A stretch of 64,000 nt of DNA. Source: Nymphaea colorata (lineage: Eukaryota; Streptophyta; Magnoliopsida; Nymphaeales; Nymphaeaceae). Location of the stretch: assembly GCF_008831285.2 (NCBI RefSeq), contig NC_045142.1:6994608-7058607 (forward strand). Reading direction: 5' to 3'. The notes beneath the pieces were generated by a model. That model saw nothing but the letters and a program-made list of their open reading frames with translations, was not told the DNA's origin and ran no database searches. Positions 12,761-25,368 of the stretch are shown here, one piece after another. The translations under genes and the position numbers were made by a program. Every line of letters starts with the position of its first letter. The stretch's first letter is position 1.

Positions 12761-15060
12761 TTCGAATGCCTTGTAAGCTAGAAAGGCGATGATGAAGTCC
12801 TTACTAGTGATTTAGCATCTGCAAAGTTCAAGCATCATGAATATTACTACATCATTTGCAGTTATTACAAAGATATGTTAGACGTTTTGTATCCTTTTCT
12901 CTCTTTGTTATTTTCTGTGAAAACTAAGCCAACATTTTCGTGCATTTAATGTATTGAGCTTGTAAGCAGGGCTACCTGGTTCAGAAATCAATTTACATTT
13001 TCAAGAGCTGTAAGCAACGAAAGGACGGGATAGAAATCAGGAGGAGGTCCCACTCTTATGAAAAATTGAACTCCTCCTGGAGTCATGGATGGAAAGGGAG
13101 CCGTCAATTTTGATCCATGTAGATCTTGAACTTGTGGCTGTCAAAATATGGGTGTTCTAAATTTAAAAGAATGATAGATAAATGGATCGGTTGCCTGGTA
13201 TTATTCTGGGCTTCCATGAACAAGTCTGGACCATCGTCACAAACATCAAGTTTTATGAAAGCGTCATGTATGGCGTCCCATCCATCACGGACGGCTCTCT
13301 TTCTCGACCTCACACACACTCTCTCTCTCTCGTGGGCACACACAGAAGACGGCAGTTGACATTCACCGACTGCTCTCCCATACTGCTGAATCCTTCGACT
13401 TTCTGCAAAATGAGGGTGTAATTGTAAGCCAAAATCGGATTTAACTGGTAGCAGCTTTAATGGTCTTTTGCTGTCCAGATTTGTGTCTGAAATTCAATGT
13501 CATTTGAAATTGGAATTTGTGGGTACCTGGATCTTGATTGAAGTGACGGGTTGCCTTTGTGCGGTTCTGCATGAGCACTTCCCTTGCGATGCAAGGTGCA
13601 TTGCTGGGTTTTGAACCGGAGATGGGTCCTTCAATGTGCATTTTTCTTATTGTTTTCCTTATTATTTTTACACCAACTTACCTTCCAACTATTACTTTTC
13701 TTATTTTAAACTAACTTATAAATATAAGTATATATTATGTTTATTTTTCAATTTTATGATAAATGGTTAGGGTATATTAAAAAACGATTCCACTGAACCA
13801 GAACAGCTCCACTGAATCAAGTCTTATACGTGCGATCGGTAGACTTGTGACCGCCATTCAGATAATAAGCGAGCCAAAAAAATTCATGAAAAACCCATGT
13901 TCTATCTCACGTTCGAAGTAAGGACTCCATGTTTATGAATTTGCGTCTAGAGACACAGATTGCCAATTATCGTCAAACAATAACTTCCTTTTTACTACAA
14001 ATGTTTGAAAACAGCTTCTGGTTTATCTAATGGATTTGTTTATATGACAGTAACAAAGGATGGAGCAATGCTTATACGTAAGAAAATCGTTCACAAGGAT
14101 GCTTGAAAGAAAAGAGTCATTGAAGAACGAACAAAGATAAATAATGAACAACAATTTTTGCTCGTGTCCGCATCTTCGGGTCTTAGACACGCGCCCAGGA
14201 GAGAGTGATCCTTGTGACAGAATTCAAAATAAGTTCACCAGAAAGCACCTTGGCCCTATACCGGAACAGAACAAGTTGTACGTCAAGCCTGAAAAGATGA
14301 GACAATGTGAGGGGCTGGAACTGGCGAAAATACTCTTGATAGTGAAGACCCTCCTTATAAAGACAAAAACTGAATTGGACAAAATAATCGCTTGTAAGAA
14401 AATGAAAATGCTGCTTTGGTAAAAGTAGTTAAGATATGGGTTTCTATGTTGGCTGGAAAATTAATGTAGTGTTTGGATGACACTTTAAAACAAATTTTTG
14501 AAAGCAAAACTTATTTTTTTTTGGCCTCCAAAACAATTTTTTGTAGAATGTTTGGCAAAACCACTTTTTTTCAAAAAATCTAAAAGCACGGTTTTTAAAA
14601 GGGATTGAATACCTCGGTCGTTCCATGTTATTCACAAAGCAATTTTTAAAAAATGATTAAAATTTATTTTCTCACAAAACTAATCTTTTCAAAATATTTT
14701 TCTAAAGGTGCCATCCCTAATTTTTCTTTGTTTATTTTAAGCTTTTAGAAAATAAGAAGAAAGAAAGTCCGCTTTAAAATTTCCAAAGCCAAGAAATTGC
14801 GGAGCACGTTTGTCCAGCCAAATGCCAATGGAGTAATCCAAGATTTCTATCAGATCTGGATTTATACGGACCGGATCCGATAGGATCTGAAAAAGCCCAA
14901 GTGCCAAGCTCTTATATCTATGCCTTCCCCTTTCAAAATTCTCAAATTTGAGTGTGTGCGTGTTTGTGTTTGAGAGGGTCTATCCCTCGCCATGGCAAAT
15001 CCTGCCGTACCACCGCTGCATCGCTTCTTCCTCCCTCTCGACTCTTGATTGGAGAGGATC
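12761..15060. other. Intergenic region between CNOT4 and the DUF155 gene
   Basis: No gene is supported. A short CT/CA-rich tract lies at about 13310-13345. Around 14440-14720 there is a decayed T-rich and A-rich stretch with GTGTTTGG motifs, like those at the ends of many plant transposon remnants. The last 150 bp before 15061 should hold the promoter and leader of the next gene, and the start codon lies in CT-rich leader sequence. Confidence 0.45.
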
Positions 15061-18000
15061 ATGTGGAGGCTCTCCTCAGCCTCCTGCTCCTCCTCTTCTT
15101 CCATCTCTGTAGCCACTAATCTCAGAGCCATGCTGTCCCCTTCATCCTTTCCCTCTCCCCCTTTCGCCCTTGTTCGTTTAAGGACCACCAGCCTCCTCCC
15201 AACTGCTTCTTATTCTTATTCATCTTCTTGTTCTTCACCTTTCGTCAATTCTCTCCTTGTGATCCGATGTCGAGCCTGCATCTCCTCCTACTCCAGAATC
15301 CTGCCCTCGTTCCGTCATTATGGCTTCTTTTCCAGCCTGAATTTCCGGCCTTTCATCGGGGGCGTTTCCCCTTCTGCTTTTTCAGGCAGCGAGGTGGAGT
15401 GGAAGGAGCACGACTCGAGCGCGGATATCGGTGGCGATGAGGATGACTACCGTCAGCTTTTGCTTGAGGTGCAGCAGGAAAAGCAGGGAAGATTTATTCC
15501 TGTGAATGCCTTCTTCCTGTGCACCAGGTTGATTATGCTTCTGTGGGCTGGTTGTTTTCCTTTTTTCCTTGCTTCTTCTTTTGGCTTATGTTTCTTTTAA
15601 AATATCGAAATTGGGTTTTAAGATTGTGGTGTTGGGACGTGCAGTGTGGATTTGAAGAGCTTGCAGTCACATAATGCGTCCAATGTGATACCACCGAGTT
15701 CTCGTGCGTCGAATTACGTGGTACTTAGATACCCAACTGCGAAGCCTAGTCCCAACGTGAGTGGTTTTTTCCTTTTCTCCTCTTCTTCGCCTTTATGCAT
15801 TAATTATCAACAAATGGTAGCTGGACATAGGAGAAAGATGGAGACCTTTCATTGTTATTATTTTTATTTTTCCGTCCATTGATTGTGTTTGCTTTGATTT
15901 CATTTTTCATTCTTTTTGTTGGCTACTATTCTGCTTTCTGCTCTATCCTATGCTTGGGGTTGGCATTTTTTTTTTCTATCAAAAAGCATTGGATATGATG
16001 ACTTTTTTGTTCTTTGGATGCCGTGATAGTCTAAGTGGTGTTATTTAAAAAAAGTTTTCCTTTGTTGATGGATTCTTGTTGCAAATGCCTTCTTAATGCA
16101 TGGATATATATGCTTGTTTAGTACATTTGACTATTTCTATGATGATCTGTATGATCTTTCTATGCTTTATTTTTTTTCCCATGTTTCTTTTCTTCTTAGG
16201 TACCATGTGTATGTGCACACTGACACATTCTTGATTGGTACATTAAACACTTTAAATGCCTTTGCATCTTATATGATCTTTCTGGTCATCTTTTTCCTTG
16301 TAATTGAACCAGGAATAAATTTTTGTTGTTGCAAATATTTTCTGTGTGCTTGCACGAGCATGCCACATGAATGTGTGCATGTCTTATGTAGAAATGTTTG
16401 CTCTCCTGAATCTTGGCCTCTTGTTGATGCACAAGGGTGCTGCCAATCCTAGCTTTGTCCAATTCAATGGTGGAGCACATTAGTCTGAGTTAAGATTGGG
16501 CTTGCATTACTTAGTTGTTAAGGTGTCGCCTACGTGACACGTAGCTGTGGACTACTCGTCAGTCCACATCTTACGCCTAAATCCATCAGTTAGGCATGGG
16601 GTGTGGGTTTGGCGCTTAGGCTGTCACCTAGTCCATTTGGAAGTTTGGGTGACTTTAGCTTCTGATACTTGATTTGTTTTGCTTACCAAGATATGTTATT
16701 CCTTGATTTTAGCTTAATTTTATTGCAGGGAGCTTGATTTGACCTAGTGGTTGCAAAATTTTATGTTGAAAACAGAGAATTTTTTTTACAAGTATCTCAG
16801 AAAATTACAATTTGTGCAGAAATTAGATTGCTTGCAAGGTCTATCTTTTACCTGAATTGATTGAGTTAGGATTGTAAGTGTGATTTGAGTTCTGCTAATG
16901 TTTGCATTAGGCAGCTTAAGTCAGAGTCGTGTAGGCGGCTTTTACAGTCTTTCAAATTTGTTCATATTCAGTTGCCATCTACCATAGATCCAGTTTTGAG
17001 AGCACATATTTCAAAGTTGGTACTAGTCTGGTTATTTTCTGGTACTAGTTTGGTTATTTTCTGGTACTAGTTTGGTTATTTTCTGTTTCATGTATATTGT
17101 TTTAGGTCAGTTTCAGTTCTACAATGAGAAGTCTATCATCTGGTTTAAATTCAATGCATTAAACATTTTATTTTGCTGTTTTATATGTTGATTTTGACTA
17201 ATCCTAACTTGCTAACATGCTAACATAACACATAAAACATAAAGCTAACAATTTAGAATTAAAAATAACTAAGCAAATTGCAACAACTTCTGGATGCCTT
17301 TTTAGGCTAGGCGGGCCTAGGCGGCGGCCTGCCGCCTTGACATCTAAGGCTTGCAATGGTGTGAGTAAAACTCACCAATTGGAATTGGGTTACCCAATGT
17401 AGCCTGAATTCCAATTAACTTGAAGGGCCTGTGTTAATGAGCTATGTGTAGCACAAATCTATATGTGTTATAAACAATGTTTTCGTAGGAAAATTCATGG
17501 CACACATCAAAACATTAGCTGGCTCCAAACACATGCCTAGCAGAGTAAAGTCAGATTGATCTTTAGGGAAGAAAATAACTTTCATTTGGAGCTCTGAGAA
17601 CTTTAATTTGAGGCCCTTGAGGGCCTCTGAGCCAGAATCTCTGCCTCTGTTGCACTGCAGCTTTCTGTCATCGCCTAGGCACACTTGCCTTTGTTCAAGG
17701 GGGACTTTTACCCTTATACAAATTGTGAGCCGACACTTAATGCTGGTGAATCTATGGTGAGAAAGAGGTAAAGAGTTATGAGGATTTGCTGAGTAGAGGA
17801 AGTATTGATAGTCGGTGTGTGTGTGTGTGTGTGAATATGCTTGTTAAGTATATTTGGCTACATTCACCAGTTATATGATCTTTCTGTAGTTAATTTACTC
17901 ACCAGTTATGTGACCTTTCCGTAGTTAATTTACCTTTTTTTATTCATCACACTGAGGATGAATTTTATCTTTGTCACCATAACTAGAATTGCACCTGTTT

Positions 18001-21000
18001 CAGGTCTCTAGTGGCTTATCTTTTCAAGAAAAACTCTCATTCGTGATATGCCATAGCATGTTGCTGGAGAGTTGGATGAGGAGGGTTGGAAGTATAAACT
18101 ATTAAGCTAGCAAATTTCATGTTTTTTCAACAACTACTACAAGCACACTATTTGTAGCTATTTGAACAAATAACATAATTTTGTATGGTAGTGCAATTAC
18201 TTGATAACTTGATTGAATGACTTCGTCCTGAATAGCTAATTTAAGAAAGCATTGTTGTACAGAAAATTTGGGCTTTTCATCAGCAAGAAATTTCTTTGGG
18301 AAGTTTGAGCGGCAGGACATAATTTTTATTGTTCTTTATTGTAACCTCTAAGATGCCATGTGGAAACAAGCATAATTTTTCTAATTTCTCAGAGGAGTAG
18401 TGTTGGTATTGTAATAGATCTGCCATGTCTACAGACCACATCTTTTCTCCTGAGCCCTTGTCTAGCAGACCTTGAAGATTTTTTTTTTTTTGATATTTTT
18501 TGCAGATCTTTTGGTTCATGAAACTGAAATCTTTGGCATGGTCATGTTAATATTGTTGTGCTTAGCATGTAGATGGTAAACAGTCCTGTATTGAGAGTTT
18601 TGCTAATCGGATGCGATTTGTTCTGAATTTTAGGGATCAGACAATGACAGTAATTACTGCTATGTGGTAGTTTTCCAATATGGATCGGTTGTCTTATTCA
18701 ATGCTGCTGATCATGAAATTGAAGGATTTCTTGGGATTGTAAAGAATCATTCTTCAGGATTGCTCACAGACATGAGGAAGGATGGTAACCATTTAACTAT
18801 ACTGGTCTGCGTCACATAGACACTTCATTACTGATGTATATCTTGTGTCAAAATGACACAACATCTGAGCATCAGATACTTCACAGACTTCACAAACAAA
18901 GTCAACACCATCATTCACCCAATTTTTTCTTTCCCTTTATGATCTTATTGTTCTACATTTCCTTGGTTCTTTATTGAGTTTATCCTTTCAAATGTATAAT
19001 CAGTTACAATACATTTCAATTCACATAATTTTCTATTTCGTCTTTCTATTAAGACGAGTATAAATGGATGATTTCTTTGACTCTTGTTCTTCAGCCTCCA
19101 AATCCTTACATCACTGCGTAGTCACAAATATAGGTGATATTGTAGAAATATCATTTTTTTTATTGCCAAAACAGCATAATCCATTTCTAAAAGGCAAAGT
19201 TCGTGATATTTACATAATCTCAAGAACAAAATATTTTTCATGATAGTGTCACAATGTTTCCTCTTTTCATGGAGAATCTTCTTAATTTTTTTTGTTTATC
19301 ATAAAATTATAAAGATTACTTTGAATATATATATATAAATAGTCAGAAATCTGGTAAAACAACTTTTGCCTGAATATATCCTAGAAGAACCATGCCGAGA
19401 AAAGCTTCGTATCTGTATGTGTGAGCAAATCATCTTTTATTCTAGGTTTGCAATTCATGCAAACGATATAATGCACATGCGGTTAGATACATGCATGGCT
19501 GTAGACACATGTATTTATATGCATCTTCTTTGACGCCAAAGGACTCTTTTTTAATTTTCGAAAATGCAGTTTGCATGGACATATCCCATACATGCATGCT
19601 ATAGCCAAAACAAAAGTATTATTTCCAGTTTTTAAGGGTGAGGTTTTTGTCGGATATTTTTGGGTAAAGTTGTTTTTCCTGGGTACACTAAAGGAAAATC
19701 TTGGCAAATTATTGAAAAATGAAGAAAATCCTAAAAATAGGTGAAAAGAGCACAAATGAGGAACTAATAAGAAAGCAAAAAAACTAAATAAAATGATGAA
19801 AATAATGTCTTAATGATGATAAGAATGATAATAACTATTTTATTTAAGTTTAAAGGTGAATCCATGATGTCACTAACCTTTAAAAAGAAGAAACCAGGAA
19901 AAAACGGGATAAATATATGTTTTACATTTTTTTCAGGTTTTTTTCGTTGTTATTGTTTGTCTCATTGATCTTACGACATTTTCAAAAATATTGCAATATT
20001 TGTGGTTATAATTCATATAAACCCATGTGTTATAGATACTGATTTAGCTTTGGGAGTTTTGAGTAACTTTTATGGTCAAAATGAGGCACTTTCTGCTCCT
20101 ACCTTTTGTATGTTGGTGTGACTATGTTTACCCATTCATTAAAGAAATGTAGGGATCATTTTTGTCAAGAAGTATGAAGGCCGCCATTTTTCCTATCAAA
20201 TTCTTCTTAGTCATTTGTCAAGTTCCCTGCTTGGATTTCTTTTCTGCTAGTCTATGTCACATGGGTGCGGGTACCGGTGCTGGATGCGAAAAGTTTCCAA
20301 AAAAATTGTGTGCAGGTGCGGTGAGAACATATATATATATATATGTTATTTGTTATATAAGTAATTTTATTTGTCTATATTTTTTAACTTTTTTTTTTAT
20401 CAAGGTTGCCTTAATTTCATACAAAAGTCAAAGTTTCATTAAATAAATTAAGGGGGGAGAGAGAGAATGGAAAAAAGAAGAAGGAAAGATAGGAGAAGGA
20501 AAAAAATGAAAAAAAAAAACAAGAGAAAAGAAGAACAAGTGCGGTCAGCAGCACCCGATTCGGTCTGACTGAGTTGGGTGTTGTGTCGGGCCACACCTGC
20601 ACCTGCACCCGCACCGGTGCGGGTGCGCCACCATAGTTGGCGCACCTGTGTCACTTAGGTGCTAGTCCTTATTCAACAAATACTTCTTCCTTGATAACTT
20701 GTAACTCTCTCTCTTTCTCTCTCTCTCATGGGCACGGTGCATCTTGTCCTATTTTAAAGGGAAAAGGAAAAAGGGACAAAAAGTAAAATAAAATGTGGAA
20801 CGTAGGTTATGATTAAAGGAGGAGAAGGAAAATAAATAAATAAAAGTGCTTTGTTTGTTGTTGAGGCGTGCATGACATTGGTTTTTTCCCCTCATTTTGT
20901 ATCTACTCCACTTTTGTATCTAATCGACTTTGTTCTTTCTGGTTTTCACAAACATTGCATGTGTCTTCCCTTGAGATTATATGGTGGAGATTAAGTTGAA

Positions 21001-21222
21001 ATAAAATGGAAACCTAGTTGTATTTTCAAGAGATTGATAGCGCTCAAAGTTAACAAAAAAATTTCAATTAAGGAAACTCATTTGTTTCTTCCCTTGAGGG
21101 GCATTTCAGTTTCTTGAAAATACAACTGAATTTCCATTTTTTTGCAATTTAATCTCCACCTTTGGATTTCCTTAGACAATTCTCATCAAATATGACATGA
21201 AGATCTGGTAGCTACTTGTTTT

Positions 21223-21289
<67 letters not shown>

Positions 21290-23562
21290 GGAGAGAGAGA
21301 GAGAGAGAGAGAGGTTGGGAAATATCAGATTACTTGGGTAAGGGAAAAATCAAACCCATTTAAATCAATTATTAAAATATTTTTTTGTAATCTAACCTTA
21401 TAGGTATATCTCAAGAGTGGTTTGGTGAGAAACATATATCTAGTCATTTTCGTATTTTAATACACCTGCGGCAATTAAGATTTGGTCATTATGTTCCTTT
21501 TTTCATTTTCTTGATTTTTATTTGAAACCACATTCTATCAAAGTTTGTCGAAATTGATATGACCTTTGTGTGGAGGTAATTTTATATATTTTTCTTTGTA
21601 CTGATAGATTATGCTGTAGTTGAGAAACCTACTTTAGAAACCTGGATGCAAGAGGGCCTTGATTACATAGTGCTAAAAACTTTAAATGTTGATGGAGTGC
21701 GTACTATTGGAAGTGTGCTTGGTCAAAGTGTGGCTCTTGATTACTATGTTCGTCAGGTACTGTGTTTTCTTTTTCTTTAATCTTCATTTTCTTTGACTCT
21801 TGCAGTATCATAAAAATGTTAATTAGTGCAGTAAAAATCATAAATGCAATTTTCTGCCTTTTAGGTTGATGGCATGGTTGCAGAATTCACTGACATAAAC
21901 CGTGAGATGGAGAAAAGTGGTACATTTACCATGCAGAGGAAAAAGTTATTTCAGCTTGTAGGAAAGGCAAATTCTAATCTTGCTGACGTGATCCTTAAAC
22001 TTAAGCTATTGGAAAGGTGATATCTTTTTCTGTATCTTGGCTTTAACCTCTCTCCCTCACACACACACACTCATTCAGGCACTTAAAGATGAACACGTTT
22101 GAAGAGTTCACACCCTTCTCTAATATAAGTACTTCTAGAAGATCAGCAATTGTCAGTCTTGTGAGATGATTCTGTTGAGTTAAAAGGAATGTATTTAGGA
22201 CTGATTGGCAGCAAGAAAACCGAAATTCTTCTTTCTCTGGATTCACCCATTTTAATTGTTGATGCAGTCTATAGTTGCCAAGAGAGTGCACAATAGTTTT
22301 ATCGTTTGGCAACAACATTGAAGGTTGAGCCCTTCAGTGCATGCAAGGGAGCATCTCATAGTTAAACCTTATTTCTTGTTATGGCATATCTCCCACTTGC
22401 ATTGACCGCCACATGAAAAGGAAAGCATAAAAGTTGTCACGAAATTGTGTAACCACCATATATGCCTTGAACAATAGGGGGACAGTTCTCGTTTGCTGAG
22501 AGGTGCCTGTTTCGAGTACATTAGCAGTTGGATTGTTGCTATTTTACATACTGTTTTTCTTCTGAGTTAATGTGATCTGCTCTGGTTCAATTTATATAAA
22601 CGATTGAGAATTATGAAATTTTTGCTGTTTCTTGGTCAATTTAGAGAAAAGCTTTGAGGCTGTTCAAAAGTGGATGGCAATGTTGCTTGTTTAGAAGGAA
22701 GTACGGCAGCTAGACTTGGATGTGAAAAGTCAGCAACAATCATGTGCACTTAAAAATCTAGTCAAAATTATTGCAAGGGGTGAAAAGGCATTCCAGAAGC
22801 CATTACCCATTGTTCTGTTATTATTATTTCAAAACTGACTGGAATAAACCAGTATGTATTTCTCAAAATGATTATAGTGCATGATACATGGTATGTTCCT
22901 CAATAGGAAAAAGATTAATGATTATATTGCAAAATATAATATTTGACTCTGAATTTTCCTAGGCAAAAAATATTTTGTTTTGTTTCATTTTTTTTTCCTT
23001 GAACACATTGTTATACAATTGGTAGCGACCTTTGCAGGAATAGCAGAAGTCGCTTAAGAGCGTTAATATGGCTCTTAGTTTTTGAATAGAAAATAAGTGG
23101 CAGTATCTTGGTATCAGCTAAATTTGACACTTTGTGACAAACATAGAAACGGTTCTTGTGTTGCTTATGCTTTTAAATATTGCATTTTTCTTCTTTCTTT
23201 CAGATCAGACATTGCTTGGAAGAGTGCCAATTATGCTCAAATATGGGAATATCTTCGAGATGAGTATGAACTGACTCAAAGATTTGGCAGTCTGGACTTC
23301 AAATTGAAATTTGTGGAGGTACCTTGTATCCTTTATCTATCATTCCGTTTTTTGGGGCAATCAAAAGGCAGCATGGTCTAATGTTTTATCTAAATCGCAA
23401 CTGCTTTTCTCCCTTGTGCAGCATAACATTCGATTTCTACAAGAAATTCTTCAAAACAGGAAATCAGATTTTTTGGAGTGGATAATCATCTTGTTGATAA
23501 GCGTGGAGATTCTTATTTCTCTGTACAATATAGTGCGGGAGCAGACAATAGCTCCCTCATGA
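15061..23562 (+). CDS. RETARDED ROOT GROWTH-type mitochondrial protein (DUF155/RMND1 family)
   Basis: The family (plant RRG and RRL, animal RMND1, yeast Sif2/Rmd1 relatives) consists of mitochondrial proteins. RMND1 supports mitochondrial translation, and RRG affects cell division in root meristems. Exons: 15061-15527, 15645-15756, 18634-18784, 21608-21756, 21865-22016, 23204-23318 and 23422-23562. All phases agree, giving 428 residues. The first hundred or so residues are Ser/Arg-rich with essentially no acidic residues, as expected of an organelle-targeting presequence. The DUF155 core starts around residue 200 (VVVFQYGSVVLFNAADHE) and continues through the YAVVEKPTLETW and LGQSVALDYYV motifs. 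The C-terminus has a hydrophobic segment (EWIIILLISVEILISLYNI), the single membrane anchor usual in this family. ATG 15061 is the first methionine in frame. I cannot decide between RRG and RRL. Confidence 0.88.
16500..17350. mobile_element. Decayed transposon-like element with AGGCG-rich ends
   Basis: The left part (about 16515-16640) carries AAGGTGTCGCC and repeated TTAGGC motifs. The right part (about 17300-17352) has GGCGGGCCTAGGCGGCGG and GCCGCCTTGACATCTAAG. The ends look like diverged inverted copies (AAGGTGTC against AGATGTC), but I could not find a convincing target-site duplication. It is probably an old non-autonomous DNA transposon, or two pieces of one. Confidence 0.3.
17019..17084. 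repeat. 22-bp tandem repeat, three copies
   Basis: Three head-to-tail copies of a unit beginning GGTACTAGT and ending GGTTATTTTCT. They are nearly identical, with one difference in the first copy. The array lies in intron 2 of the DUF155 gene. Confidence 0.95.
17816..17833. repeat. (GT)n microsatellite
   Basis: About nine GT units within intron 2 of the DUF155 gene. Confidence 0.85.
20252..20658. mobile_element. MITE family B, copy 1 (hAT-like, 8-bp target duplication)
   Basis: The left terminus CTATGTCACATGGGTGCG and the reverse complement of the right terminus, CTAAGTGACACAGGTGCG, match at 14 of 18 positions. Both arms continue into GGTGCGGGTRC-type sequence. The flanks are CTGCTAGT (20244-20251) and GTGCTAGT (20659-20666), an 8-bp duplication with one mismatch, as produced by hAT-type transposases. 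No transposase is encoded. A diverged second copy lies at 55099-55413. Confidence 0.7.
21225..21313. repeat. Compound (TA)n(GA)n microsatellite
   Basis: About 31 TA units directly followed by a G run and about 12 GA units, in intron 3 of the DUF155 gene. Compound repeats of the same order recur elsewhere in the window. Confidence 0.95.
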
Positions 23563-24432
23563 CAGAGTAAACTGTACAGGATACCAACATCCGAATATGT
23601 TGCAGTATCTCATACTGTCTTACATATTCGTCATGTAAAAGGGCAAGCCCCTTGTATGTACCATTTTAGATCATCAATGGCTAATATCCCGGGCCATCTT
23701 GTAGATTTGTCTAAGTTGCCTGGTTTAGTTTCTCTGATCTTGTATATTTAGATCTTCTGTGGAATTACTGGAAAATGCTTTTGGAAGCTGCTCTAAGTGT
23801 TAATGAATTGGTCTTCTTTATTGGATCATGTATCTTATCATCCTTTAGCTGATAAAGAGATGACAGAGGATTTATCAATGTGCGTAAGGTAGAAGCTAGA
23901 AAAGAGACGAGGGACAACATTTGAAACTCCAAATGCTGCAAGTGAAAAAAGTCCCTCATCATTATGTTTTTCTCCTTGTTATAAACTTAACCTGAAACTC
24001 TCATTGAAACATTGTGTCCAGTATGTACTCTATTTCTAGGTGACCTTGAATGCTGCCCAGATGGCCAGGGTGTTGCTGGGCCTGATGAGGTCATGGTGCA
24101 CCATCAACTTGGTGAAGTGCATTGACCTCCCCCATAAGCCCGAGAAACATGGCACCCATGAGAATCAAATTGGTGACTTGTTTCTTTGGCATTGCGAGGT
24201 CGACCAACTAAGGCTATTTTCCTCAAGGCCAATCTATAGTTTATTTTAGTCAGTTTGTATCGGTCACTTTACTCTATGAAGGCTCCTTGGGCCCTGGCTG
24301 GAACCTAGTGCCCTTCCTTTTTACACTGAAAAAACCACAATTTATATTGAAACGGCCTCTCTTGCTTGGGTGCGTAAAGCCTCTTGCTGTGGCTTTGTGG
24401 TACAGACATCCGGAGGGGCTTAGGAGAGATTG
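23563..24432. other. 3' flank of the DUF155 gene and intergenic DNA
   Basis: The first 150-200 bp after the stop are probably 3'-UTR, with T-rich ATGT-containing segments near 23630-23760. Beyond about 24000 the sequence becomes GC-richer and has open frames of 60-100 codons without recognisable domains, so I call no gene. Confidence 0.4.
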
Positions 24433-24530
24433 CCGGCCCTTTTCACCAAGCCGCGCCCCGTTTCCACCGGCCCTTTTTGCCAAGCCGCGCCGTTTCCACT
24501 GGCTCTTTCGCCAAGCCGCACCGTTTCCAC
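24433..24530. repeat. GC-rich 31-34-bp tandem repeat, three copies
   Basis: Three imperfect units, each of the form CYGGCYCTTTT followed by GCCAAGCCGC and ending CGTTTCCA. They are about 34, 32 and 31 bp long. The array is much richer in GC than its surroundings. Confidence 0.85.
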
Positions 24531-25263
24531 CAGCCCACGCCTATTGGGGGTTGACATCCATGGGGGTAGCACCCTGCTGAGAGAACCTAGGTGATATTGT
24601 GAAAGCAATTAGCATGGTCGTGCCCCTGAAATTTCTAAGCAAGATATACGGAGCTTTTTCTTCCAGCGTTTGTTGAGGTGAAACTCTAGCCTCACTGATC
24701 TGTTTAAGACGACGTTTTATCCTTGCACTCCAAAATCCAAGCATGCAAATGGGGATCTCATGAATTTGAAATACGTTTACGTTCTTCAGTGCTGCAATTA
24801 ACATGTGAAAAGTAGAAGCATTATGGCTTTTTTTCGGCTCCCAGCTTCATGAAACTGTCAACGGGACACCTTAACTCCTCTGACCTATTCTGCCCAATGA
24901 ATGTTGAGAAAATTTGGTCTTGGTTCTTGACAATTTAGAATATGAAACGTAGTTTACTGTAAATCTTTTAAGCAGCTAGTGGTGCTGGATATGTTGTTGT
25001 AACTCTTAATATAGGATTCAAAGCTCCGTGCAATCACCAGTGGCCAACACCTCCTGGGTTTTGGTGAATGTTTTACCTTAAGATAACACTTGGTAGCTGG
25101 AACTTTTGTTGCCAAAGGACTGTAGGTTCTTGTCCAAGAGAAATAGGTGTGATAAGGTGCAGCTTTGGATGATGTGTGTGTGTGTGTGGGAGAGCGAGAG
25201 AGAGATTACACCCATGAGAATTGAGTTGATCATTTATCTACCCCTCAACTTGACCATGTCTCT

Positions 25264-25265
<2 letters not shown>

Positions 25266-25317
<52 letters not shown>

Positions 25318-25318
25318 G
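25266..25318. repeat. Compound (TA)n(GA)n microsatellite
   Basis: About 16 TA units followed by about 10 GA units, in intergenic DNA. Confidence 0.95.
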
Positions 25319-25368
25319 GCGACGCAGGTGGGGGGCAAGCTCTCAATAGGCTACCAATAAAATAACAG

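Larger units (their letters stand above)
15757..18633 (+). other. Intron 2 of the DUF155 gene, repeat-bearing
   Basis: This 2.9-kb intron has a GTGAGT donor and a TTTTAG acceptor. It contains a 22-bp triple repeat at 17019-17084, a (GT)n run near 17816-17833 and a decayed GC-rich element at about 16500-17350 with GGCGCC/TAGGCGG-like motifs. No gene is seen. Confidence 0.55.
18785..21607 (+). other. Intron 3 of the DUF155 gene, hosting a MITE and a microsatellite
   Basis: A 2.8-kb intron between codon-phase-compatible exons. It contains a 407-bp inverted-repeat transposon (20252-20658) and a long (TA)n(GA)n microsatellite (21225-21313). The remaining sequence is AT-rich without a recognised gene. 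Confidence 0.6.

Noticed and set aside
14862..15188. 108-codon minus-strand frame overlapping the start of the DUF155 gene.
   Set aside because: It is antisense to the Ser-rich presequence exon and its acidic/Gln-rich composition is a product of that complementarity.
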